Shown in pieces: positions 22,772 through 36,007 of a DNA stretch of 64,000 nt. Each line of letters begins with the position of its first letter. Position 1 is the first letter of the stretch. The DNA is from Nissolia schottii. Lineage: Eukaryota; Streptophyta; Magnoliopsida; Fabales; Fabaceae. Where the stretch lies: positions 1 to 64,000 of the forward strand of contig QANU01105209.1 in the NCBI GenBank assembly GCA_003254905.1, written 5' to 3'. A program made the translations under genes and the position numbers. The notes under the pieces are model-generated. The model was not told the DNA's origin and did not search any database. It saw only the letters and a program-made list of their open reading frames with translations.

Positions 22772-24691
22772 ATGTCGCGATGCTTTCCTTTCCCTCCTGC
22801 AGGGTATGCGAGGAATGGGTCCAACAGCGAGGCCTTGATCGAATCGATTAAGGTTCGTTGAGCGGTTTCGTTTATTCGTTTGTGCTCAACTGCATGTCTT
22901 GAAATTTGTGAATATGTCCAAGGCCTCTGTCTATTTCTGCATCGGTCCTATCCCTTTCCGAATCGAGTGATGGGTTTCTTGATGAACTTGTTCATCTGCG
23001 TTTATGTTTATTAATACTAGATATTGCTCTGAATCCCCTGATAGCGATAATCTTTGGTTTTAATAATCTAAACTAACCTTTTTAATTGATGCGATAAGCT
23101 AAGATTTGACTTTGTTCTAGAACTGTAGTCCTCATTCATTTAGGGTTTGTATTTTTTGAATTTTGGGTTCTCGAATACTTCCTTTACTTAGGGTTTGCTA
23201 AGGGATTTGTTACTTTTTGAATTTAGAGTTTAAAAATATAAATCTGGCAAGAATGCTTCTTGATTTTATAGCTTGAAAATATATCTTTTCAAGATTAGGC
23301 AGATCTTTCCAAAATCCTAAAAAAAAAAAAAGATTGGCTATTTAATTATGGTTTCAAAATTTTCTTGTAGAAAAGTCACCTTGATTTGCTACACCCAACC
23401 TCTTTTGTTTTTTTATTCAGATAAAAAATTTGGACTAGTTATTCAAATGGTTTGGTCATATTATGCAATTTTAAACTTTAAATGTAGGTGCGGTTTACTC
23501 TGTCAAAGATTTAGGCATATGAATTCAAGTCTACTCATCGAGAGGGTTGTGCTAGGTTTGCAGGGAATTATTCTATATTGTGGTGTTGATATTTTCAATT
23601 ATGTTCTTTTCTCAACCTTTAGCTAGTATGTATTTTTATCTAAATACTGTAATAGTTTTCAGATGTATATAGTTCTTGCATGGATGAAGTTTTTGCTACG
23701 GCTTAGAAACAATGTGTAGCTTGCTTGTTTCTTTGGTTTTTCCTATCTTGTATTTGAAAAATGTTATTCTGTTGATATATAAAGTTCCAAATGGGGGATG
23801 AGAAGGTCATTAAGGATAGCAAGAAAGAGAATAGGAGGGAGAAGAAAGAGAAAAGGAAAGAGAGGAAAGGAAAATCATCCAAATCCAGTGATGGTAAAGT
23901 TCTGAAGTTCATTGAATTAGAGGGAATCAGAGCTGAGAAGTACAGTGGTTGCCTTCAGAAAGTATTTGGCTATGAGAGCGAACAGCTGGAGAGGAGTGAC
24001 ATTACTGTGGAACATGATCAGCCAGTCTCTTGGCAAGAACCATGCTGCGCTGACAGTACCCAAAGCAGCAACAAGAGGAAAAGAAGTGTCTCACCATCCA
24101 GTCAATGTGAGTATTGGATACCTATTATTTTATTCACTTTTTTGTGCCTCAGCACCCATGTTTACTGCGTATATTGGACTGCGTTTTGAAACAGTAACTG
24201 GCATAAAGATTCATTTTTCACTCAAAAAGCTCAAAGAACCTGAAGAATCCAAATTGGATACCAACAACAGAAGTCTAGTTACTGCAGATTCTGCCGCTCA
24301 AGATACCAACAGCAGTCGGCAGAAATTACGTGTGTCCATTGCAGAGAGAGATCATTCTGCTGGAGATTATTCTTTACATGATGAAAAGTTGCAGTCAGGT
24401 CATGGAGTTGCCCCGTCCACAAATTTACTTGAAGATGAAAGTTTAAGAGTGGCCTCAGGTTATCCGTCCTTTTTCCAGAATTGGGTTCCTCCTCCTCTTA
24501 CCTTTGATGGATTGCCTTCAGAGGACCAAGACTGGTTATTTAACTCGGAACCTAAGGAAGAAAAGCATGTCAATAAAAGGGTACAACCTATTTCTGGTCC
24601 CTTGCGGTGTTCAAGCCCATTTCTGTGGCCTCGTGCTCAATACGTACCCGAGATTGAACTATATGCCCTGCCATACGCAGTTCCGTTTTGA
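22772..24691 (+). CDS. Lys-rich plant protein of unknown function
   Basis: Three exons: 22772-22852, 23785-24106, 24195-24691, giving 299 residues with consistent phases. The N-terminus is 'MSRCFPFPPAGYARNG', a start shared in style with a plant family of uncharacterised Lys/Glu-rich proteins. Exon 2 encodes a very basic and acidic stretch (KKENRREKKEKRKERKGK), likely helical and carrying strong nuclear-localisation-type clusters. Exon 3 is Ser/Asp-rich and ends in a more ordered-looking tail ('NWVPPPLTFDGLPSEDQDWLF', then 'FLWPRAQYVPEIELYALPYAVPF'). I do not recognise a catalytic domain. Intron 1 is long (932 bp), as is common next to site II promoters. The gene shares its promoter with the mPGES-2-like gene. 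Nuclear location is inference from composition only. The acceptor at 23784 is the least certain border. Confidence 0.78.
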
Positions 24692-24699
24692 TTTTGACT

Positions 24700-25690
24700 T
24701 TGGTGGTATTTTGGCGGCCAGTCTCAACTAACAACATGTAGATGTATTGTTATAGATAGGGAGTCTAGTTATGAAAAAATTATACAGTTGTGCTGTGCAT
24801 GTTTTTTTAAGATAAAGTATGGCACTAAGATTTTGTATTATTCTTTTCATTACATGATTGAATCAATTTTGCCTTCAATTGCAAAGAAGCCTTTGCAGTT
24901 GCTTTGTTTTTTTATTTGATTCCAATTTCCAGCTGAGTTTGAATGTAAAATGTGAAATGAGAATGATAAGAGTGGATGGAGTGTGAAGAGAAGTGGCTAA
25001 TTGATGGTATTTGCGTTCAAAATTTTATACGAATCAAACTGATATACAACTCGTCGCAGTTCCTTGCTCTTGTAACATAACGACTCCGTTTTTAGGTGTG
25101 ACAAACCAAAAGAAAAAAAATGCAAATTCCAAGCCCATAGTTCTTAACCCTAAGTCAAAGCAAGCATCATCGTAGGGTTAGCTTACTAATCTGCACAATT
25201 ATTTCCTTCTCTTAAGGTAAGGCTAACATTGATAGTCTAGTCACGAGGCCGAGAAACTAGCTCAATAACAACTTGAGTGTCCGATATGGGAGCCTTATGG
25301 TCTAAAATTTAGCGCTTTATTTTGGCACTAACGAGCAAAGCAGTCTTCATACAATTTAGCATAGTGAACCAGACTATAAGTATGGAAACTGTTTTGCTCA
25401 TTTGAATCTCTTGCTTAAGAGTCTTAACAATTATCAGAAATCATCGAGCTACATGATGACCTTGACGATGAACACTGGGATTACCAGACGTCGAGATGGA
25501 GCCAACCTGTTGTGATTATAGAACTATAAGAAATTTAAATATACAAATGTTCCCATGATCTGGTAGCTATGGAAGGTAAATTTCTTCCTGACATAAATTG
25601 CAAGCATAAAAGTAGACATTATGAAGTAGTTAGTGAAAGGATAAGATGCACGGAGTTGAGCGAATGTAGACTCTTCTTCCTCCCCTGTCT
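24700..25690. other. Intergenic DNA after the Lys-rich protein gene
   Basis: The first ~250 bases are probably 3' untranslated region of the plus-strand gene. From about 25200 to 25500 the base composition is more even, as in old coding or retroelement DNA, but I could not match it to a family. Confidence 0.4.
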
Positions 25691-25697
25691 TCCTCTC

Positions 25698-25834
25698 TAT
25701 GGATCTCCTTTTTTTTTTTTTNCACAAGGTCTCGAACTCAGGACTACACAATGTCTCGAACTCAGGACCTTATTTAAGCGATACCAAGCCGCTTACCACT
25801 TGGACCAACCCCGGTTGGTAACTTTATGGATCTC
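25698..25834 (-). mobile_element. tRNA-derived SINE, copy A
   Basis: The body is 25708-25824, flanked by TATGGATCTC at 25698-25707 and 25825-25834. On the minus strand it begins near 'ggttggtccaagtgg', with A-box-like TGGTCCAAGTGG, then a B-box-like GAGTTCGAGAC that occurs twice about 30 bases apart. It ends in an A run (the T run at 25709-25721 on the plus strand; one unresolved base at 25722). Pol III boxes, a terminal A tail and a target duplication of ~10 bp are diagnostic of SINEs. The doubled B-box may be a local duplication. Confidence 0.82.
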
Positions 25835-25839
25835 TTTTT

Positions 25840-26287
25840 CTTTCCACATATTTGATCTCTCTCTCCCTACTATTCTATATTTAAATTTAGACACAACATA
25901 ATGATATTTATCTTTCAACACGAGACAACATACCAGTAAAGTGTTCAATTCAAATGACTGAATTAACTTGGCCAAAACCATAAATATAACAAACCATGAA
26001 TCTGACCGCATTCACATAAGCAAGCAGTATTTCTTGTAAGCTGCTAAATATAACAAAAGTAAATAGGTCGGCACTAGGCATACGTAATTAAGCTAACAGT
26101 AGTTACAGAGTATGAAATAAGGTAAAGCCACACATAATCTTGTGATGGTAAGGCCCTAACATGTCAGACCAAACTATATCCAGCTTCCTGCTCCCTACAG
26201 AGGATTGGGAAAAAAATAAGACAAACCGGTACAGAGGCAGCAATAAAGGTTGGCCGGACAGTACTGCCTCCTATTAACTTCTGCTTA
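25840..26287. other. 3' flank of the Rop GTPase gene
   Basis: No coding signal. At least the right part should be the 3' untranslated region of the minus-strand Rop gene. Confidence 0.45.
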
Positions 26288-28684
<2,397 letters not shown>

Positions 28685-28995
28685 GTGGTGGCTTAAATAT
28701 CTCTTATTTAATTTATTTATTATAATTTTTATAATTAAATTTATTGATATTTTATGTGATTGTAATTAAAAAGAATTAGTTAAATTTTTAAAAAGAGTTA
28801 ACTTAAAACTTTAAAAATTTGTGAATGATTTAAATTTATAATACATTCCTTTATCACATTAGATCATATAATTTATTAATATATCATATAAAATTATGAA
28901 TTAATAATAAAATTTAATAAATTTAATTATAAAAATTATTTAAAGTTGATAAATTAAATAATATAAAATATTAATTCATAGTATTTAGCAAATTA
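28685..28995. mobile_element. AT-rich MITE, copy 2 (related to 8830-9212)
   Basis: Begins 'gtggtggcttaaatatctc' and ends 'gtatttagcaaattatcg'. The ends are imperfect inverted copies, and the body follows the order of blocks in 8830-9212 (for example 'cacattagatcatataat' and 'ataataaaattt'). About 310 bp, non-coding. Confidence 0.62.
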
Positions 28996-28999
28996 TCGT

Positions 29000-29760
29000 A
29001 ATAATTATAACACTTTCTGACCATTAGGTCCTCCTCTTCGTCGCTTCACACAACCTTTTATTCCGCTTATTTAATTTGAATTTAAATAGTCTTTCTTTCT
29101 TTTCTTTTCTTTTTTGTTTTTTTGTCCTTTTTTATTTCATTCTATAAGTTGTTTCTTTTGTTGTTTTTTTATTTGATTATTTAAAATAAAATATCAAATC
29201 AACAACGTCGCAAAACATAACGTTAGTTGGGACAGACGAATGGTTGCCTGGGTCTAGCGTGGTTGATTGAGAGTCTATATTTTTTAATTTGATACATAAG
29301 AGGTATAATCTTATTTTTGTTCGGCAACTATTTTAGAAAAAGTGAGAAAGAGAACTGTTGTGCAAGATGGTGGGGACAAATTTATATTTATAAATTTCGA
29401 AATTTTGATTGGTTTGGTCGTGATCATGTAACAATGCTTCGGCCTAAGGGCATGGAGGAAAAGAAGACGGAATTCCAAAGCAATCCAGTTGCTATCAATA
29501 ATTCAAATGTATAGCTTTGGGCCTCTCGGGCTACTTAAACACGTAAGTTCTTCTGTTTGGAACCAAAATAACAACATCGGAGAAATTGAATATTGGGAAA
29601 GTGATACTTGTAATAAGTGTAATAGATGTTAGACTAAAAATTATAAAAAAAAATATATAATTGATGTCAACAACTAATAATTTTGATTTAGTGGTAAGCG
29701 TCTCATCCAAAAAAGTGTGTATTTTTTTGGGAATAATTTGTATTATCAAAATATCTAATG
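29000..29760. other. Intergenic DNA; weak A-box-like motif at 29685
   Basis: No gene recognised. At 29685-29705 'gatttagtggtaagcgtctc' resembles the head of the SINE family seen at 25.7 and 29.9 kb, but there is no B-box or tail, so I do not call it a SINE. Confidence 0.4.
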
Positions 29761-29762
29761 TA

Positions 29763-29987
29763 CTCTATGTATCTTATTTATAGGTTGTTTGCTCGGTATC
29801 TTATTTACCTTTATTTTTTATATTTATTTTTAAAAGAGTAAATGATAAAGGTAGATTATGCTATTAAAACATTAAAGTGATAACTATGTGCACAAGGTCT
29901 CAAATTCGGGACATTGCTTAAGCGATATCTAGCCGCTTACCACTTAGACCAACCCCCATTGGTAAGGATCCTCTATGTATCTTATTT
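29763..29987 (-). mobile_element. tRNA-derived SINE, copy B, 17-bp target duplication
   Basis: The insert is 29780-29970, with CTCTATGTATCTTATTT repeated exactly at 29763-29779 and 29971-29987. On the minus strand it begins 'gatccttaccaatgggggtt', followed by A-box-like TGGTCTAAGTGG and a degenerate B-box ('gaatttgagacc'). It shares its head with copy A at 25.7 kb but has a longer 3' body (191 bp in all) instead of a simple A tail. The long duplication shows target-primed insertion by LINE machinery. Confidence 0.88.
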
Positions 29988-30004
29988 GATGTTCCTCTTT
30001 TATA

Positions 30005-31405
30005 TATATGAACATTTTTAGACAATTTCGTTCATCTCAATTTAAAAAATCGAACACATTAGTTCTTCCATCAGTTTCACAAACGATGGTTGATGATGTG
30101 GCAGATAACGGAACGACATGACACGTTAATCGTCATATCACCCCTTCCACATAGGTAAGCGAAACACATGAACTCCCAACTTAGTCCCTCTCAATTTCGA
30201 TTTCGATCAACTTCGTCTCTCCAAATTTGTTTGGGTCAATTTCGTTTCTCTCAATTAAAAAAATCAGTTTTGTTAGTTTTTCTATCCGCTTGATTAACAG
30301 TGGCTATTAACGTGACAGTTAATGTGTTACGTCGCTTCGTTAATAGCCACTTCACCCCGTCCACATAGGCATCCTTCCATGTGAGACTGACACCTTAATT
30401 AACCACTAAGCTACTAGTGTTATTGTTATATGATGTTGCATATATTTTATACATGAACGATGTTACAAATAAATAACTCAAAATTTAACTTTTGTCACTA
30501 GCAAACAAGCAAGTGTCTTTGTAAAAAAAAAAAATGAAACAAGTAAAATTTTTTATAGCCTTATTAGGTTTATGTTAAGCCTATTAAAATTTTATTAAAT
30601 TTATAAGGTTAAGGTGTCAGCCTCACACATGGAATGATGTCTACGTGAAGGAGGATGACCTAACAGTTAACGAAACTATTAAAATTTTAATAGGCTTAAC
30701 ATAAATCTAATAAGACATGTGGTTAACATGTCAACCTTACGTGGAAAAGGTGAGGTGATGGTTAACGAGGCTATTAAAATTTTAATAAGCTTAATATAAA
30801 TCTAAAAAGGCTATTAAAATTTTTATCTGTGTTTTTTTTAATAAAGACGCTTGCTTGCTTACTAGTGAAAAAAATTGGATTTTTTGAGTCATTTATTAGT
30901 AACACTATTCAGGTATAAAATATATGCAACATCATATAATAATAACACTAGTAGTCTAGTGGTTAAGGTGTTAGTCTCACACATAGAAGGATGCCTACGT
31001 GGAATGGGGTGACATGACGGCTAATGGAGTGACGTGACACGTTAACTACCACATCAATAACCACCTTTAGTCAAGCAGACAAAAGGACTAACGGGACCGA
31101 TTTTTTGAATTGAGATGGTCGAAATTGACCAAAAAAATTCGGGACGAACTACGTTGACCGAAATCAAAATTGAGAGGGACTAAGTTGGGAGTTCATATAT
31201 TTCGCTTACTTACATGGAAAGGATGACACGGCGGTTAACGGGTCACGTTCCATTAATTGTCATGTCATTAACCACTATTAGTGAAACAGATGAAAGGACT
31301 AACGTGTCTGATTTTTTCAATTTAGAGGGATGAAATTGTCCAAAATTTTTTTGGAGAGACGAAGTTGACCGAAATCAAAATCCAAATAGACTAAGTTGGG
31401 TTTTT
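30005..31405. mobile_element. Large fold-back element, arms of ~530 bp
   Basis: 30010-30535 is an inverted copy of about 30830-31370. Paired blocks include 'acacattagttcttccatc' with 'gatgaaaggactaacgtgt' and 'tgagactgacacctta' with 'taaggtgttagtctca'. The centre (30545-30830) has a second set of inverted 'ttaaaattttaataggctt' blocks. Arms carry internal repeats of a 'gtccctctcaattt' type. There is no coding region and no clean target duplication found. It is most like the fold-back or Mutator-derived repeats common in plant genomes. Confidence 0.75.
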
Positions 31406-31502
31406 TTTTCCTTCTTTTTTTTTCAACCAAATACAAAATTTACAAGCAACTCAAACCTAACACCTTAATTAATTGATCACCCAAACAAAGATACAATTAA
31501 TT

Positions 31503-31690
31503 TTAGGGGTTTACTCTAATACCCCATAAAATTTAAAGGTATCGATACCATAGCATTTAAGATTTTGTTACGGGTCCCACTAACTCAAATTATCTATTAT
31601 TTTATATTTGCGATTAAATCACCATCGTTCAAATACAATAAGGTATCAATACATTCATAGAAATTTGGGTATCGAAGAAAAAACCTTAAT
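31503..31690 (+). repeat. Dispersed repeat, copy 2 of 2 in window
   Basis: Same orientation and block order as 5166-5345. This copy has the clearer internal palindrome 'ggtatcgatacc' at its left part. Confidence 0.7.
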
Positions 31691-32184
31691 TTTATGATTT
31701 CTTATTTTCTTATGTAATTTTGTCAAACATTCTTTTGTTATTAAATTTAATTTTGATACAGTACTATTGTGTAAAAAAATACACGATTATTCAATTATGC
31801 ATTGTCATATTAGTAGGAGTGTTTGACATTTATCTCAACTTCTACAAAAGTCATATATACCGAAAATATATGAATAGATGATTGTATTTTAAAATGTATT
31901 TATAATTAGTCATTTTGAAAATAATCAAAATTATAACAAATTAGCTATAGATAGATGCGTATGTATACTTCATTTCTTTGTGCATTCATGTATATTCAAG
32001 GATTTGAAATCACTTTAGATGATAAAATTAAAAAGTTTAATCATTGGATTGATAAACTCACTTCATGTACCTCTTACTTTATATCTTTAAGGTGAGATCT
32101 CCACTTAACAAAAATCACCTTATTTTTTCTTGCAATAAAATGTGAAGGAACTATATCAACTTAGAGCACGCAGGATTGGAGTAC
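31691..32184. other. Intergenic DNA left of the CACTA element
   Basis: AT-rich with no recognised gene or repeat. Confidence 0.5.
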
Positions 32185-32194
32185 TGACACTACC

Positions 32195-32470
32195 AGAAGC
32201 ATGCAAATTACTGTCGGGCCCTTACTATCGGATAGAATCTGACGGTATTATCGTCGAAAATAACAAATAAAATCGACAATAACGACTTTTAGGTTGAACC
32301 AGAGCAATTTTGGCTACGATTACCGTCAGTAACTGTTGGCGCCAAATGACGTATGATGAGGCGAACATGTTACCGTCAGAAACATTCGGCGGTAAAACAA
32401 AGCATTTATTAGGCTAAAATTTACCGTTGGATTTATTCGATGGTAATTGTATTAATAACTTTTAAAATAA
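32195..32470 (+). repeat. CACTA left subterminal repeat region
   Basis: Short motifs related to TACCGTCAGA and its complement recur in both orientations every 20-50 bases, starting just inside the left terminus. They match the motif set near the right end at 40100-40580. Confidence 0.8.
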
Positions 32471-32474
32471 TTAG

Positions 32475-32891
32475 TACCATTTCCATCGAAAATATCTGAC
32501 GGTAACAACCTCGAAATATGAGGGGACGGACGTGTTCCCCATGCACATAATGTTCGAGTAGTTACCATCGAAAATATCTGACGGTAACAGTCTCGAAATA
32601 TGAGGGAACGCAGGTGTTCCACACGCACGTAACGTTTGAGTAGTTACTGTCAAAAATATCTGACAGTAACAGTCTAGAAATATGTACAGACACACGTTTT
32701 CCCATGTTTGTAACGGTCGACAAGTTACCGTTGGAAATATCTGAGGGCAACAGCCTCGAAATATGAGGGGACACACGTGTTCCCCACGCGCGAAAATGTT
32801 TGACTAGTTCCTGTCAGAAATATTTGACGATAACAACCTCAAAATATGTACGGACACACGTTTTCCTGTGTTTGTAACAGCCGACAAGTTA
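32475..32891 (+). repeat. ~82-bp tandem array, 5 units, in the CACTA left end
   Basis: Units begin near 32475, 32562, 32646, 32728 and 32810. Each contains 'aaatatctgacggtaac'-type, 'ctcgaaatatg' and 'acacgtgttcc'-type blocks and ends near 'gagtagtt/gacaagtt'. Units 1, 2 and 4 are most alike, and units 3 and 5 form a second sub-type, so the array seems to have grown by duplication of a two-unit block. Confidence 0.82.
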
Positions 32892-32934
32892 CCATCGAAT
32901 AAATTCGACAGTAATAACGAAGCACCGCGACCTC

Positions 32935-33120
32935 ACGGAGGCTATATATATAGCTCTGTCCCTCCCTCCCTCCTATATACTCTCCGCCACCACTCTTCAT
33001 CCTCCTTTTTCTCTCCCTCTCTGCCATGATCACCACTTTCCTTTTTCTCTCCCTCTCGATTGTTACCGCCACTGCTCCACTTCCACCACCTTCACTAACC
33101 ACTACTAGAAACAATTCAGG
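32935..33120 (+). promoter_or_regulatory. Putative CACTA promoter and first exon
   Basis: A strong TATA-like palindrome, gctatatatatagc, lies at 32941-32954, followed by a pyrimidine-rich leader, an ATG at 33029 and a donor-like CAG|GTTAG near 33118. In En/Spm the promoter lies just inside the subterminal repeats, which fits this position. The short frame after the ATG is not recognisable. Confidence 0.5.
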
Positions 33121-33833
33121 TTAGTTTTTTTTTTGTTGATTTATTTTAATTAAATTTGTTAAGTTATTATATTAATATTATGTTAGATTGTTAGATTATG
33201 TTAATACTATGTTAGGATGTTAGATTATGTTCTATTTTTTGTTAGTTGTGAAATATAAATAATTTTTGGTTGTTAGAATAATTTTATGAATTAGGTTGTA
33301 TATATTAAAATAAGTGCGTTAGGTTGTTTAGATTAGTATGTTATATTAATTATAAATAAGTTTGGGTTAAACATAGAAGATGGTGCTACGACAGACAATA
33401 TTGGGCATTTGTTATTTTATCTTTTTTTGTATTATTTATATTGAATACTTATTTTGATTAATTATTGTGTTTTGGGATGAAATACTTGGCTATGGTGTAT
33501 GTGATTTGAGGCAGTTCTAGCTTAGATATAATTAATGAGGAGAAAGTTGTAAAAAATGGATGTATGAGTTTGAATGGAATGTTGGAGGTGAGGCAGGGGA
33601 AAAGGAATGAGAAAATGGATTTTAGCGTAAAATAAAAAGGGAAAACATTGTTTATAATTATATAAAATAAGTTTGTTAGGTTGTTTAGGTTAATTTAATA
33701 ATAAATTTTCAAGTTTAATATTAATAATTAATAACAAATTTAGGTTAATAGTTTAATATATTTTAGTTCTTATTTTTTATTTCATTTTTTAATATTTAAT
33801 TGTAATAATTTTTAATTAATTTTTTTATTTTTA

Positions 33834-34540
33834 GTATGGTTGACAAAGGAAAAAAGGTAGGTTTCCGACTATTATCTCGCATCCGCTAGGCAAGGTAGTA
33901 GGGGGAAGGTTAGGGGCTTGGGGACGTCGAGCAGCACACCGGCGTCCTTGAGCCCTCTCGTGGGGGACGGTTCATACTAACCCCTAGATTTAGGGAGGTT
34001 GTCAGAGATGAACAGGCCCGGGAGTCAAGTGATACTCCCTCCTTGAGCTTCTTGCTTCCGCCGTCGTCATAGGCGACGAGGTTTAGGAGCTACACCGAGC
34101 AGGCTCCACCACCTCCTCCATCAGCATAGCCATCACAGCTAGAGACTCCCACCAACACCTAGTCTCAAGGATCTGCCACACATCCAGCACGAGTCATTAT
34201 TTGACTCCGTGAGCTGCTATTCAAAATGAATTAGGAGTTGCATATGCAGGCGATGAGGTTTGACGTGGTGCATCAGGAGCTGCAAAATATAAAGGTGAAG
34301 AAGAAAAAAGACAAGGAGAAGTTCAACGACAAGTTCACCAGGAACTGCATCAGGATGTTGTGGGCCTGCTTTGGTGAATCTGCTCGAGGAAAGAACAGTT
34401 GGGCCCGTGACATGCCTCCTGAGTTGTTGATGTTTAAGTCATTCGATGACCATGCTGCTCATGACAATGCCACCTTCGATGATACCTTCGATGATGATGC
34501 CACGAATTTAGGAGATTGGCTTTTTTTTGTTTTTTTTTAA
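33834..34540 (+). pseudogene. Possible second CACTA gene (TNP1/Transposase_24-like), degenerate
   Basis: A GC-richer segment with broken frames. The upstream part is Ser/Pro-rich in translation. From 34238 a 100-codon frame has a Lys/Gln/His-rich helical start ('MQAMRFDVVHQELQNIKV') and an Asp-rich end. This composition fits the C-terminal part of the accessory plant En/Spm protein family, but no diagnostic motif is present. Stops break the rest. Confidence 0.35.
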
Positions 34541-34819
34541 GATTTTATGTACTTTTAACTTTTTTTTGAATTTGAAGTTGTTAATCTTGTTTTATTTTAT
34601 TGTTCTTATTTAATAAATTTGGGCCTTATTTTATTCTGTATTTCCTTTTGATGGTTTACATAATTGAAGTTAATTAATTAATAAATAAATGATAAGTACA
34701 CTTAATAAATTAATAAACAGACTTAACAATTAGTATACGCTTAATTTTAATTAATAATTAATAAAATAAAATAATTAATAGGCTTAATAATTAATAATTA
34801 ATAAATTATTAGGTTCTTA

Positions 34820-35230
34820 TGTATTACCGTCAGTAATAACTGGCGGTACTATTATGTTTTAGGGTTCAAGTCAAAATCCTAAACCTAAGCCCTAAGGGGT
34901 TTGAGGTATTACCGTCAGATTTAACTAACGGTGACTACAAATAAAATTACCGTCAGTTCTGTCCGAAGGTAATAAAATTGAATTCTTACCAAAATTTTGG
35001 CACCTATTTTTGTTACCTTTGATACAATCCGACGGTAACTACCCTAAACCCTAAATGGTATAGGGTATTACCATTAGCATAGTCAGATGGTAAGAGCAAA
35101 CAAAATTACCGTCAGTTGTGTCTGACAATAATAAAAGTGAATCTTTACCAAAATTGTCAGGCCTATTTTTTGTACCGTCAGATTTTTTAAACAAATCTGA
35201 CGGTAATCCATAAAATTAAACGATGCTTTT
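34820..35230 (+). repeat. Internal array of subterminal-type motifs, ~160-bp units x2
   Basis: Motifs such as TACCGTCAG and GACGGTA reappear here, more than 2.6 kb inside the left end. They are organised as two ~160-bp units (about 34905-35065 and 35068-35225) that share 'aaaattaccgtcagtt' and 'tcttaccaaaatt'-type blocks. 'aaccctaaaccctaa'-type sequence sits near 35040. Subterminal repeats are normally confined to the ends of CACTA elements. Confidence 0.75.
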
Positions 35231-36007
35231 CGATTAAGGGATTACAGTTAGACTATTTTCAGTTATTGTCGGATATATTTCACTCAGCCACCACACCATT
35301 TCCACCTATTGTTCTTTCTCTTATTTTCTCCTTTCCTCCTTCCTCTTTCTCCACCACTACATCCTATCCATCACACAGCCAACACCACTACATTGCCACC
35401 ACCACTACTTCCCACAACTCTGCTACCATCTCAACAACCTCTCACACTTATACACCATCATCACTACACCTCTTCCACCACCACGAACACTTCCGCCACA
35501 ACCACCTCCACCACCTGTTGCCATCATCACCACCACTACTTACTAGGTCATTATATAATTACTATTCTCTTTTTAATTCATTCAATTTCATAAATAATGT
35601 TGATTTCTAATTGAATTTTTTTGTGTGTTGATATGTTTATTTAGGAGATTGAAGGAGCCATTCATTTTGCAGATTGAAGGAGTCACTCAAGTTTGTAACT
35701 AGAATTAGGTATGTATATATGAACTTATGTGGGAAAGAGACTTACTTTCTTAGGATAAATTTGTAGGATTGGAGTTGTATGGCTGGACTGGGGGAAAGAA
35801 CACTTCGCGTTTCTTTCCGAACTTGTTTGAATTATTGTGTTGGCAATGATGATTACACGTTGTTTGTGGAGACTGGAGGGAATCTATTTTAGAACGGTTT
35901 AGGAATAATTGTGTGCAATTAAGAACATATCTTGCAATAAGAAAATTAAACTAAGATTATTAAATTCATGTCGGTTAATGTAATATGCGTGTAAAATTTC
36001 TGCAAAC

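Noticed and set aside
29672..29760. Third SINE head of the 25.7/29.9-kb family
   Set aside because: Only the A-box-like word is present; no B-box, tail or target duplication.
32471..33114. Minus-strand frames of 70-101 codons with repeated Cys/Phe pattern
   Set aside because: The repetition is caused by the 82-bp tandem DNA units in the CACTA end, not by a repeat protein.
35266..35610. Thr/His/Ser-rich frames of 94 and 114 codons inside the CACTA element
   Set aside because: Low-complexity 'ccacca' leader sequence readable in several frames; no start context or protein family.
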